Below are positions 12,953-24,371 of a DNA stretch of 64,000 bases, one piece after another. The stretch lies in NCBI RefSeq assembly GCF_041381155.1, contig NC_091134.1, forward strand, positions 55,129,944 to 55,193,943. The letters run 5' to 3'. Numbering within the stretch: position 1 is the first letter of the stretch; each line of letters opens with the position of its first letter. The notes beneath the pieces are model-generated. The model saw only the letters and a program-made list of their open reading frames with translations. It did not search any database and was not told the DNA's origin. A program made the translations under genes and the position numbers. This stretch comes from Argopecten irradians (taxonomy: Eukaryota; Mollusca; Bivalvia; Pectinida; Pectinidae).

Positions 12953-13392
12953 TGTATAAAGAACATTCACGGCTGTTCATCGTACACAAAATATATTTTT
13001 GTTATAACTATGTTACGGTTGACCAGTTATATAGAAAACGTTACTATATTTAGCACATAATAGGGTACCCAACGAGATAGATAGTATTTCTGTTAAGGCA
13101 GATAAAACAGTATCGTTGGTTAACCAGAAATCTCAGCGGTGACTGTTCAGTATTAACAACGGCTAAAAATTAAAAGAAACCTAACAAATCGTGTTCCTGT
13201 AGTCAACCGGACATACTAAGTGTCAGTGTGGTGAGTACTCTGTGCTAATATCATATGTAACATATTAACGTTTTTTAACATATATAAAACAGTAGAAACA
13301 TTGAAATAACATTTGGCATAAAAACTTCTTACAGTATAATCATTATACGAGCATGCATCTGTTATAGCTTAATACGTATCTTTAAGATTTTA
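12953..13392. other. Intergenic spacer
   Basis: AT-rich. A donor-like GTGAGT follows GTCAGTGTG near 13230, but no partner exon could be assigned. Nothing else supported. Confidence 0.4.
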
Positions 13393-14170
13393 GACTAGTG
13401 ATATTTTGTACGCCTATATATCCCTTCGTATACGTACTTGAACATAACTAATTTGATAAATAGTGTGTATGCATCAAGTCTACCAGGAGGTATAACTGTT
13501 GACTAGTAGATTGTGGTGTTCTTTGGTATTTTGGCAAAATACATGTATGCAAAAAAATGTACATATTTCAGTAACAAAATAACCATGCCATTATGTTAAC
13601 TAGTGTTAATAGCATGTACAAGGAATGCTTGTTTGACCGGATTCAACATTACAGAAGCATACACATCGAATCCTGTTTGACATTATAGTGCAAATTGCGG
13701 CCATATGTTATAACTTGCAAATATGGCATATATTGAGACATTCAAATTAATTCCAATGAAAATAGTTTTTTTCTCAAAAATAGTCTTCGTTTCATGTTCA
13801 TTGTTCCTAAAAGTATAAAATAAACGTATTTGAGATAATTGAAATGCCTTCCTATGTGACAAGATCAAAATGGACTCAATATGCTTTTGCAAAGTCGAAT
13901 CCGGTCAGAGAGCGCTCCTTGTATGTTCAATAGACACTAGTCAACAAAATGACATGGTTATTTGGTGCCGAACCCCGTGGACTTACTGAACTGAAATGTA
14001 CAGTTTATTTTACATATTTTGCAAACTTTATAAACAACACAGCGATCTACAAGTAAAATGTATTACCGGAGGTTAGACCTGATGCATGCACACTTCTTAT
14101 CAACTTAGTTATGTTCAAATATACCTTAGAAGTGATATACATACATTGGTATATAAAATATCACTAGTTT
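13393..14170. repeat. Large foldback element, arms about 285 bp
   Basis: The left arm (about 13393-13680) begins GACTAGTGATATTTTGTA and includes TTGAACATAACTAA and GACCGGATTC. The right arm (about 13885-14170) is its diverged reverse complement, with TTAGTTATGTTCAA and GAATCCGGTC in reverse order. A 200-bp centre contains CTCAAAAATAGTCTTCGT. The same sequence, interrupted, recurs at 59.76-61.38 kb, so this is a dispersed family. Confidence 0.8.
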
Positions 14171-16355
14171 AAACAGGGTCTTAATGCCATGTACTAGAGT
14201 AACTTTCCACTAGGTAAAGATATATTTTGCGAATAAGATAAGATAATACAGATGCAATTATTTTCTTTCGGATATATATTCTGTATTAATCAAATAATTA
14301 GCAGGTACTTAGTCTTGGAGAGAATTCTAGCCTCGTGGTTTTATGCCATTTTTCTATTGGACGAAAATTCCACTAAAATGTAATTTAAAAACTAATTATT
14401 GTAGGACGTTCTTCAGATACGATTAAATTACCAAGCTGTGCTTTTTGTTTTATTTTATTTGAAAATGGTCGTATTAAAATGACATGAGGGGTTGAATCGT
14501 AAAACATTCATATTATGGCGGGATATGTAGTTCACTTCCGCATGCAATTTAACCTAGCCATACTTATTCAACGCCACCTCGATAAGTATATCCTGTGTCA
14601 ACAGAAAAGAGGTCAGTAAGGAAGGAGTAATTGGAAGGCTTAATTTAAAAGTAAGTTGCCTTACAATGCAGTACAAATATATTTTGATAGCGATATATAC
14701 AGATTAGGAAACTACTCAAAATTAGTGTAATCAAATAGACAGACATAGCGCATTATATATTTGACTACGCAATAGCACATAAGTGAGTCAGGAGCAGTTG
14801 ATTTTGATATTTTTTACACAAAATTTATTTATAAGCGAAGCTTAAATTATCGTGAAGACCTACTGCTAAGTTATAATGAAGTTATTTTGAGAATAATTGT
14901 AAAAAAGGAGGCTTTTGCATTTCATTTCCTCTTCATCTATTTATGGCCTGAAAAATGGCGTGTATCATGTGACCGTTTCTACACATTACCCAATATGATC
15001 CTATGTGTACCCAAGTAAACATAAGGTCTAAATACACATTTTCTATTTAAATTTTTATTTTTTTATCTTTATAATTTAGTAATTGTAAAATCATATCCTA
15101 AATGGTTTCCATTACTATATTTATAATGCATACTCTATAGCGATTAGAATATTGCGAAATTGTAAATGTTCTGCGTATTGCTGTTCAGTAGAGGTGTATG
15201 TAAATATACAGATATATGTACATTATAGGACGTTTTAAGTAAATGTTTTAAAATGGATAACAAAAAAAACATCATATAAGACCTATTTAGAAATTTGGAC
15301 ATTTCTGTGTTCTGTTTTAGTGTCACAGTTTTTAACATTATCTAAAAATAGATTGACAATAGAACAGGAATGTACACGCTCGATTGCGTATTAAAATGAC
15401 GCCATGTTTGGGTGTGTATATTAATAGATGAATGTTGGGTATACTAATGTTCATAATCGAAATTTAAAAACTATGTTGCATACGTTACTTATTATTTTAT
15501 CAAATAAATATGTCTAAATTTATTCTTGTTTAATCAGTGTGTGTATCTTTTTAGGACACTTTTGCCATTACAAGATGTTTTCTGTTATATCAACATTTTT
15601 AGGAAACTGAATATAAAATACCAATACTTACGGTATCAAATATAAAATCCATGGATTTCTATAATCTTTACTAGAAGATGACTTGTTAATTCCATGTATC
15701 CCAACAGATTCCATAAATGAAACAGGAAGTACACCCGTAAGACTATACCGATGACAGTGTCACAAGCCGCTCTGAATAGCTTTACGTAGACTATTATAAA
15801 TATGCATTGAGCTTTGAAGTGACTACCGAAAAACTACACGCATGATTGAACATCCCTTCAATTATTACTAAGGTAATTTTGTGTTAAAAAGATGGGAAAT
15901 ACGTTTTCAATAAGGAATTGTTTTCCTGCTGTATAAAGCGTCATTTCGACATTTTGATAAAAAGATGTGCCTATTGATGTAATATCGATACCTTTTCTTA
16001 GATTTATTCGTATTCGTGTTATGTTAGAACGTTTTGAATTTCTAGACAATTAAAAAATATAAATATGATGGCGTTTTATAGTATTTATACTAATGTTCGT
16101 TGCTTTCTATTGTATCTTTTGTAGATGTAAACAAGACACTGGTATGTTACATATTCAAATCACCGATGCACTTCTTCAGTATATATGGTCCTAAATATGA
16201 GATTGCCAAAAGGCAAGCCAAAAATATCCCGCTTTCACCTGTGAACGTTGGAAAACACCGAAAGCACATTGCACGAGCTAGCTATGCTTCAGTATTTACA
16301 ACAACAGACTCTACACTAGCTGTTTGTGTTTCTTCATCAAAATTAACAAAATAAA
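14171..16355. other. Spacer upstream of the BIR gene
   Basis: Mostly AT-rich and featureless. A frame at 16100-16354 follows an acceptor-like TTTTGTAG at 16124 and ends right before the BIR gene ATG in another frame, so 16125-16355 may be its 5' UTR. No promoter can be assigned. Confidence 0.4.
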
Positions 16356-18721
16356 ATGGGTTCCTACTTTTCATTGAAAATGCAAAATGTTCATTATGCT
16401 AAACTTGACTTTTATGAAATAGAGCGAAGTATTTCGTTCAGGACTTGGTTTCATCCAAGAATGGTAATGCCCTTGATTAAAAATGGTCTGAAATACGAAG
16501 GCATCAACCATCGTGTACGCTGTGTAGGATGTCAGAAATCTACCGACGACTTTGTGTTCGACCATGTGCTTAATGATGCCCACTTCTCAGGATGTGCTTT
16601 TCAAAACGGTGGACAGGATCGTAGAAACATATATGTTTCCCAGGAAGCAGAAACGGTCCCTTTACACTACACCATGCCCAGATTAATTGTTCCAGGACTC
16701 AATGATAACGATGAAAGCATGATCAGAATGCGGCATGTAAGCGGAGGCTTCAATGGGTGTATCGACGCGTGTCTAAGCATGTGTCCATGTGATACGTGTG
16801 TGATCAATTTCCACGAAGACAACGTTCAAGTAATGAACGATACGTCTCCCCCCTTAAACTTGAATCAAACGATTAAATCCAGACAACTGAAGTTGTTGTA
16901 CATCCAACCTGGAAAGGATGAAAATCCTCAGTTGTCCTCGTTCCAAAGCCGAATATCGTCCTTTCCCCATGACGTTAGCCGCTTCATAAGGAGATCTGTC
17001 GCTTTGGCAGGATTCTCGAATGTGGATGTCAATCAAGGTATAGTGTTTTAATGGTTAATATTGTATTCTCATTTATATATTACAGATATTATGAAATTTA
17101 CTATAAAATATGTTATAACACCAGACGAGTTTTTTTATCAATGAAATATAAGTGATATTTTATGAAAATAACGTTTTATCTTCAGATCGAGGACGGACCT
17201 ACGTGGTGAAGTGTTTTAGCTGTGGTCTGTCCCTCTGTCTATCTGAGTCAAATATTAGCTGTGGTTATCTCCCTTGGGTTCTCCACGCAGAATTCTTCCC
17301 AACTTGTCGTTACTTGCGAATGATGACTGGTGACGACTTCATCCATCGTCGTTTATGGGTAATTATTAACGCTCATCGCCGGTAAATAGTCATTATTAAC
17401 GTTGATCATCGTTTATATGTAATTATTATTGTTTACTGTTGTTATGAGATATATAAGTAATAAAATAAACTTTATTTATTTTACATCGATTACGAAACAA
17501 GTTATATAACTTATGTAAATCACTCTCGATGGCCCGGATGTAAGCGCGCGAGGGATCTTAGTGTGGGAGGAAACCGGAGTGCCCGGGGAAAACCCACGTG
17601 ATCGGGCAGGTGACCCCTAACCTTTTCACGTCCGTGCCGGGGATCGAACCCCGGCCGGCTAGGTGAAAGGCGAGTGGCTTAACCACTACACCACCCGATC
17701 ACCCAAGTTAATAAATTTCATCATTAGTTACGGGTACGGGTATCGCCAAAAGCGGACCATTGTTGACTCTAGATATGATCCGAGAACAATCTGTATATTA
17801 TACAATGTGATTGCTATTGTCATCTGATACATATCTTTTCTGTATCTCTTTAGATAAAGCGGACAAATTTAAACAATCAAATCGGTGAGTATTATTTACA
17901 TAAATCCGTATTTACCCAAGAGAGTGATATCCGATTATTTGTGATGAGTGATATATATCCTCCTTTGTTATAAAAAACGTATAGATAGTTATTTAAGCAT
18001 TAAACTATCTTCCTATGGCATCTATATAGACCAAAGATACCATAGAAAGATAATTTAATGCTTATATTTACATTATCAATTCATTTTAGGGTCTCTACAT
18101 TAACATTGTTTAAGCTAGACCAGGAAAACCGTTTATCAACGACGATTTAATCCACAAGGTGGAACAGCCATTTTGACGGTGATCAGTTAACGTCAACACG
18201 TCAACATTAGTGACGTCATAAAGGTCACATTTTGGATGTCAGTTATACCGTCATATACTTATTTTTGCCTTAGTTAGTTTATATAGTAGAAGTGACAAGT
18301 GAATGTCAATATATACCTGTGAATGGTAAATATTGTGCATATGCTAATAACATCACAAAATAACTTATAATATCCCTACATCCCTATGATTCTTTATGTA
18401 GAACCCTGTCATAGTCATAGTTTAAATTACTACTCGTGGGTATACATTATCGGAAATCTATGCATTCTTACATTATTTAGTGAATTGGCTCATTAGAACA
18501 TATTTCATTTTTATTTTGATTGTTTATGATATCAATTTGTTGTTTCTATGTTACAATGTGTTATATTCATATAAAAGAGGCTATTGCATAAATACGCCTC
18601 TTCTTGTTTTATTCTGACAAAAAAATACTTCCATATATTTAATATAAACTTAATATTCCCAGTCTTGTATCGACAACTGAATGTGGATGATATAGGGGCA
18701 CGCTTGCTTCGCTGTTGGTAG
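16356..18721 (+). CDS. Two-BIR protein (inhibitor-of-apoptosis-like), 4 exons, 314 aa
   Basis: Exons 16356-17037, 17186-17358, 17854-17884 and 18663-18721 join with matching phases (total 945 nt). BIR1 (residues about 24-83) has Arg24, SFRTWF, GLKYEG, then Cys56, Cys59, His76 and Cys80; the last gap is H-x3-C, not the usual H-x6-C. BIR2 (about 199-271) has Arg199, LAGF, then Cys237, Cys240, His261 and Cys268; H-x6-C is canonical but C240 to H261 is four residues longer than usual. BIR domains bind zinc and often caspases or other apoptosis partners. No RING, UBA or CARD is seen, unlike XIAP-type IAPs, so ubiquitin-ligase activity is not expected. The start is the first ATG of the open frame and an upstream coding exon cannot be excluded. 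The last two small exons rest on splice-site and phase fit only. Confidence 0.75.
17461..17704 (-). mobile_element. tRNA-derived SINE in intron 2 of the BIR gene
   Basis: Read on the - strand it starts with a box-A-like GGTGTAGTGGTTAAGCC, has box B GGTTCGATCCCCGG, then a central GTGGGTTTTCCCCGGG and CCGGTTTCCTCCCACA core, and an AT-rich 3' tail. Near-identical flanks (AAGTAATAAA on the left, AAGTTAATAAA on the right) look like a target-site duplication. A decayed relative lies at 50.26 kb. Confidence 0.85.
17996..18062. repeat. Short hairpin in intron 3 of the BIR gene
   Basis: Arms of 23 bp, 17996-18018 and 18040-18062 (AGCATTAAACTATCTTCC against its diverged complement), around a 21-base spacer. 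Probably a tiny foldback remnant. Confidence 0.6.
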
Positions 18722-21619
18722 AATCGACGCATTCCGCAATGGCACAGTAAACAAGAAGTGAGTATTTTTTAATTAACATTAAAGTGAACAGTCGGGCAAT
18801 GATGGCTAAAGTCGGTAAAAATGGTGTGAATGTATCCAGTATAATTTCTTATGAAATGGAAAAATAAAATCTCTCGTCAAAATCTGTCTGCGTACGAAGA
18901 AATTAATTTAAAGTATGGGAATTCTAAAACGTCCTCCCGGCTCACTATGTCCGTGGTTACATTTCCACACAGCCTCGCTTTCAATGCTTTCAAATTTTCT
19001 TTACTTTAATGGTCAGAACTGGGAAACTAAGCAGAACTTGACCGTCGTATTAATATGTGAGAACTTTTGGACGGCCAATGAACGCATTTAGACTGGTTTT
19101 CTTTGTCCGACTATTCACTTTAAACATACAATAATTATGGTCGTACATGTAATTCCTATCATCAGTTTAGAGGCACTCCAGTTATGATTGCCGTGTTATG
19201 ATATATATGCGATCCAGACCCAAGTAAGTGTTACATTGATATCATCATATTGTATTGAAGGACAATGTCACCGGAAATTTTCAGTATATCTCTTCCATTT
19301 ACACAGATTTACATTTTGTGTTTGTCGTTATCTCAGGTCGGACGTGTGGGGTGAGGCAAGGGAAGTGATTTGGAACAGACATATTTGTAAGCACTGTTGG
19401 AGCTTTGAGAGGAACTCGAATAACAATTTTTATTGGTGCTCTGCATACAGTGTATTAGGACAGGAACACCTCTTCCCATTTATGACACCTATTTCTGTTG
19501 TGCTATTGATATTAGTATTCACTACTGAAATAGAAATATTATAAAATGACATCTGTTGATGCTAAATTTTATTCAGAAGAGGATACTGTTTTTCGATATT
19601 CCAGAGGAAGTGTAATATTGATACAGACAAGACTTCATTAAGAGTGAGAATAATTCACTATCTCAAGTAGATGAAGCTATAGACAGCAGTCTATGAATTA
19701 ATTGTGCTATAGGACGTGCATCTTACACCATTTGCTTTACATATGGTATAGCATTAATTTTGTTGGACATGACATTACTTAAAGACAACATTTATACGGA
19801 TTTATGGAAAACTTTGGATAAGATATGGAATTATTGTTAGCCAGAAGTTAAAACTTTGTTCTGGAAACAGCGCTGTGAGTTCGTCTCTTATTTTCGGTGA
19901 AAATTGGTGAAGCCATTTTGTGATATCGCACCTTGAATGCTGTATACCATATTGGTATACATTATTATTATGGAAATTGTATGGCTACGTCCCTCGTATA
20001 GCAGTTAAGCCATCTTTACTGAATATTATTTTATGATTATATTTATTGTAAATCAACACGGCGATAACGAAGAATGAAATGACTTCTATATCAATGGCGT
20101 GTAATACCAATGCCATGAACATACAATCCATCCCAAACACTATATTTCTTGAAGGAAACCATCAGTTAGATTTTATAAAAAAAATAATTAAAAGTGATTT
20201 TGGGTCGGCGAGATAATGCTGTGTGAGATATTTGTAATTGGATTATTTTGTCATACACGATGTCGATTTTTTTTTTTTCGTGATTTGTATCCCATGGTAA
20301 AACTTAATTGTTTCGTTTCATGATAAACGGTGTCCACAAAACGTATATATTTAGAGACACATATTAGTGTTAGAAATGTTTTTGTTTTTAAATCAACTTC
20401 GTTTTACGTTTGATTATATTTAGCACATATCGTGGGGGTACAACTCTGTAATACGTAATCACTACAAATTAGGTACAGAGTAAGTTTGGGCTTTTACAGC
20501 TTTATCTGCTAAAAAAATAATAATCATAGAAAGTTATTCGAGATGTAAAAACATGTAAGTATGCTTTATAATACTGTCCATAAATTAAACAACTTTCTTT
20601 TGGATGGTGTTTATTTTTGCAAATGTTTATCTCTTTGAAATTTAAACTAACCCCAGTTATATTTAATTCACAAAGTGAATTTGATCTAAACTGTTTTGAA
20701 ACGGAAAATTCAAAACTTAGTAGCCTCGAATGAAAGTTGGTGTGCTGTATAAAAGCTTTCTTCAATATTACTTCTATCGGGTTTTTATGCATCTACATTT
20801 TCATTGAGGTGGTGGTATTCGTAAAAAATTAAATACGTAGATAGCGTAATCCATTGTACGTACTGATGTATTAGTGTATTTACGGTGGCAGTGATCATCA
20901 TATATAGATGACTGGCACATTTTTCCTGCGTACATGTGAAAGGTAACCGTGTACAGAAATAAGATAATGTGTGCTTTATTTTGACTTTTTTAGTTGAATT
21001 TAAAGCTTCAATTGGTATAGAACTGAATCAGCTATTTGAAGACATCTTATAAACGCATGCCTAGAGAAACATTACTGCCAGTCATAGAAAATGATACGTC
21101 TAAAGTAGTCCCAGACTAATGGTATGACGTCAAGAACGGTGGGTTAACAGTGAGTTAAATGCTACTTTTTCAGATAGGGGAATGTATTGCAGATCATCAT
21201 TAATCGATGCGTATTAATTTGTTTACTAAAGTTTGTTATCACCAATAAATAATATACTGCTTGCAAACTGTTTCGTGTTTTATATAGACTACTATACTTA
21301 AATGTGAATTGTATATCGGTTTGCAAAACATCAGATGAATTCCGGATATAGCACTACCAATACAGGTTTTGATTTCAAATATATGTAATTTTCAAGTAAT
21401 AAAGCATGTTGTTATGGGAATAAAATAGATATAGCAAAGGAAACACAATCAGGAATTATATTTTAACATAGAATGATTCATACAGTAAACACATTCAAAC
21501 ATTTCACAACTTAAAGAAAATCAGCTTAGGAATTTGCTTGTTGATCATACATTGACAGATCTGTGGATATTAATTACATACTTCAACTTTCAATACTATA
21601 ACGAACTATATAAATAGAG
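18722..21619. other. Downstream spacer of the BIR gene
   Basis: AT-rich. A 118-codon frame at 19188-19544 contains an acceptor-like site at 19336 and HICKHCWSF, but its phase does not fit the BIR exons and no family was recognised. No other gene is supported. Confidence 0.4.
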
Positions 21620-21750
21620 GTTCCCCAACAAATGACTGTTGTTTATCATGTTTATCAGACTGGAGTTAGTTAATTTTCTTTTGAAAATTTTAAAATTAAC
21701 TAACGAGAGTTTATATAAACATGATAAACAACAGTCACGCGTTGGGGAAC
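21620..21750. repeat. 131-bp imperfect palindrome
   Basis: GTTCCCCAACAAATGACTG on the left matches the reverse complement of the right end (GTTCCCCAACGCGTGACTG). Pairing continues through TTGTTTATCATGTTTAT and GTTAGTTAATTTT to the centre. MITE-like foldback. Confidence 0.8.
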
Positions 21751-22561
21751 TTATTTATTCCATAACTTTAATTCTACATTTATACCGTTGTGACCATTTT
21801 CTCGTCTTTATTCAGGGAAACTAACCACCATACAATGTGTAATGATATCTTTCCGCCATAAGATATAGTGCCCTAATAGTGAAGTAATATTCTATTATTT
21901 AATACTTTGAATAAGCATTTACCTGTTATACAGTAAATACAATGCTATTTTTAAGAAAATATGCTATGAAAAGTAGTTTGAAGTTGAAAGCCAATCGGAA
22001 TCAAGATATCTTGGCATTGACCAATCAGAGGCGCCGTAGGTGTTTACACACTGGAATGTGTAAACATAAATGATAACCAACTGCTATGACATTTATCACA
22101 TAATGTAGTTTTCTCATTGTGAAACATGCATAGTTATGGGAGAATTAGGTATATCAACACATTTAGACACCGCTGCCCCAATTATGATGAAAAACAATTC
22201 AAAAGCTTCAAACATTTTATTGGTGTAGAATCGACCAAGGTAAGTAATTACCGTTTGATACAGCCAAAGCGTTAGCTTTTCCTCTTCGGATATAGCTTAT
22301 AAATATTAAACTGAAAAGGATTAACATGATATATATATCAGGATTTTCTAGTATTTTCAAGACCAAATGATCCGAAAGAGTGAACGTCCTTAATTGTTTC
22401 AAAAAAATCCTACCATACAGATCTAAAGCATAAGGCAAAACAAGAACCACTAAGTTTCGTTAAGTAAACAAAAATTGAATATTTCAGACTGAAATTACAG
22501 AAATGCAATGCTGATTTGTCATCATTGATTAGATATGCGTCAATATCTGTATGCATTGTGT
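21751..22561. other. Intergenic spacer
   Basis: AT-rich spacer with no supported gene or repeat. Confidence 0.4.
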
Positions 22562-23572
22562 TATGGATGTACTCCTCTGAGAAGTCAAAATTTTCTTGTA
22601 TTAAACTTTTTTTCTCATATAGATTTTTGGAAAAAGGAGTTCATACCATAAAAGAAAATTGAAGAAAAAACATATGTCCGTGTGCTCGTTTTTGAGCTAT
22701 TGTCACTCAAAGATACCTAGTTGACAAAATCTTGGATTTTATGGGAATTATACCGTTATGACCATACACACAAGAGATTAAAGCCATAATTTCCTAATGA
22801 GGTGTTTGATATGTATGGATGTTTGTAGAAATTATTTCCTAGTTCTCTTCTTTAAAAATATGCCAGTTTTGATTAATAAGACTAATATTTTTTCTCAGAA
22901 TAACAACATATGCTACCCCTACCCCTTAATTTTGAGCTACAAAATGCACCATTTTCAGCTTATTTTGCCAAATTTAACCCTTTATAGAAAAAGTTCTGGT
23001 ATTAAACTTTTGTTAATATTTTGCATATCAATAGGGAAAGGGTTGTTCTTTCTAAATCAAGAAGAAAAATGGGGGGTCCGTGTGCTTACTTTTTTTCCCC
23101 ATTTGAATATTTGTTATTTTTCAGTATTTTAGAGTAAAAAATAAAAGTGCTCAAATTACCATTAAATGTAAAAATAAAGTCACAGAAGTGTATCATTTCA
23201 CACATTAATGCTCAATATTTTAATTACGACGAAACTAGTAAAGATTTGCAACAAAAATTAGCTCAATACAGCTAAAAATGCTGGCGCAGTGATGATTTAA
23301 GTAAAAACAATTTCAGTAAAAAATGATAAAACTGTGGCTCTACTTCAAGCGAAAAAAGACACAATTTCAAAATGGCCGCCAAATGGCCCATTTCTTAAAA
23401 TCCCTGCATAAAAAAATATACTAAAAATAGAAATGTAATTTTTTGACCAAATTTGCAACTGGCAACTTGCTACAGATATAAATAAGTTGTATTTGAAAAT
23501 CTAAGAATTTCTTTGATCTATGTCGAAACGAGACTTCAACGAGACTGAAACCTCAGAAGAATTCATCCTTAA
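22562..23572. mobile_element. About 1-kb TIR element, copy 1
   Basis: Closely matches 47145-48157 over its whole length in the same orientation. Ends are related inverted repeats: left GGATGTACTCCTCTGAG, right reverse complement GGATGAATTCTTCTGAG, next to TTAT/TTAA. Several A/T-rich motifs, such as GTCCGTGTGCT, occur in both copies. Frames inside it differ between copies and look accidental, so it is probably a non-autonomous DNA transposon. Confidence 0.75.
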
Positions 23573-24371
23573 ATAGGAACAAATGATGTCGCTTTAAGGG
23601 TGTTTTAATGACAGATATAAGATACTTTCTTACAGAGTCTAAGGCTTAACTCAAATCCGCAGTTAAGCGTTGTCAAAGGAAAAATTTGGACGCAAAATAA
23701 TAGAAAAAAAATATTCTCTCAAATTTAGTGGCATTTTACTGCTATGGTTGGAACAACATGTAGATTTGATGTTATCTACCAGCTGAGCAGTGTTAATGCG
23801 TGATCAAAGTTTTTCTTTCCAAATCTGAGCATTATGCGCTTTATAGTATACATGTACCTATTATCGAGGTCATATTTTAAGAGTGTCATGGAATTTGGAT
23901 GATCGTTATTTCAAATTATATCGCCATGCCTACACTAATCAAACAAACATCTCACTTGCTGTATTACTGGTAAGTATTACTTAAGTAGGAGAAGATGATC
24001 GTTAATTGTAGCCATACTTTCACGTCTCACAGACCATATAACTGTGATACTGTTTAACTAATTATACAACTGTAAACACATATTTAGACAAGTGTTTCTA
24101 CTCATTGTCAGCTGAACAATAAAATGATCCAATTAGAAGTGGATACCCCTTGTTTGACCGTGTGTCATTTTATTTACATACTATACATTTTTGTTAATTG
24201 ATTTGATGCATTTTAGTTCATTATCATACACTTGTGAAGATACAAATGGATATTGATTTCCGATTAAATGAAACGTCTTTGTCAATAACATGGTCAATAG
24301 ACCTTACAATTTGTCAAACATATAAGTAAGGACAATCTACCGAAATTAAGCCTATAACGTCTAGATAAAAC
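23573..24371. other. Upstream spacer of the secreted-protein gene
   Basis: AT-rich. It should contain the promoter and 5' UTR of the gene at 24372, but no CACGTG or clear TATA box like those of loci B-E is seen. Confidence 0.4.

Noticed and set aside
19188-19544. 118-codon frame after the BIR gene, as an extra C-terminal exon
   Set aside because: The splice phase at the acceptor near 19336 does not match the BIR exons and no RING or other domain is visible.
22797-23132. 111-codon frame within the 1-kb element as a transposase
   Set aside because: The second copy of the element does not keep this frame (only a shorter part is open), and no catalytic motif is visible.
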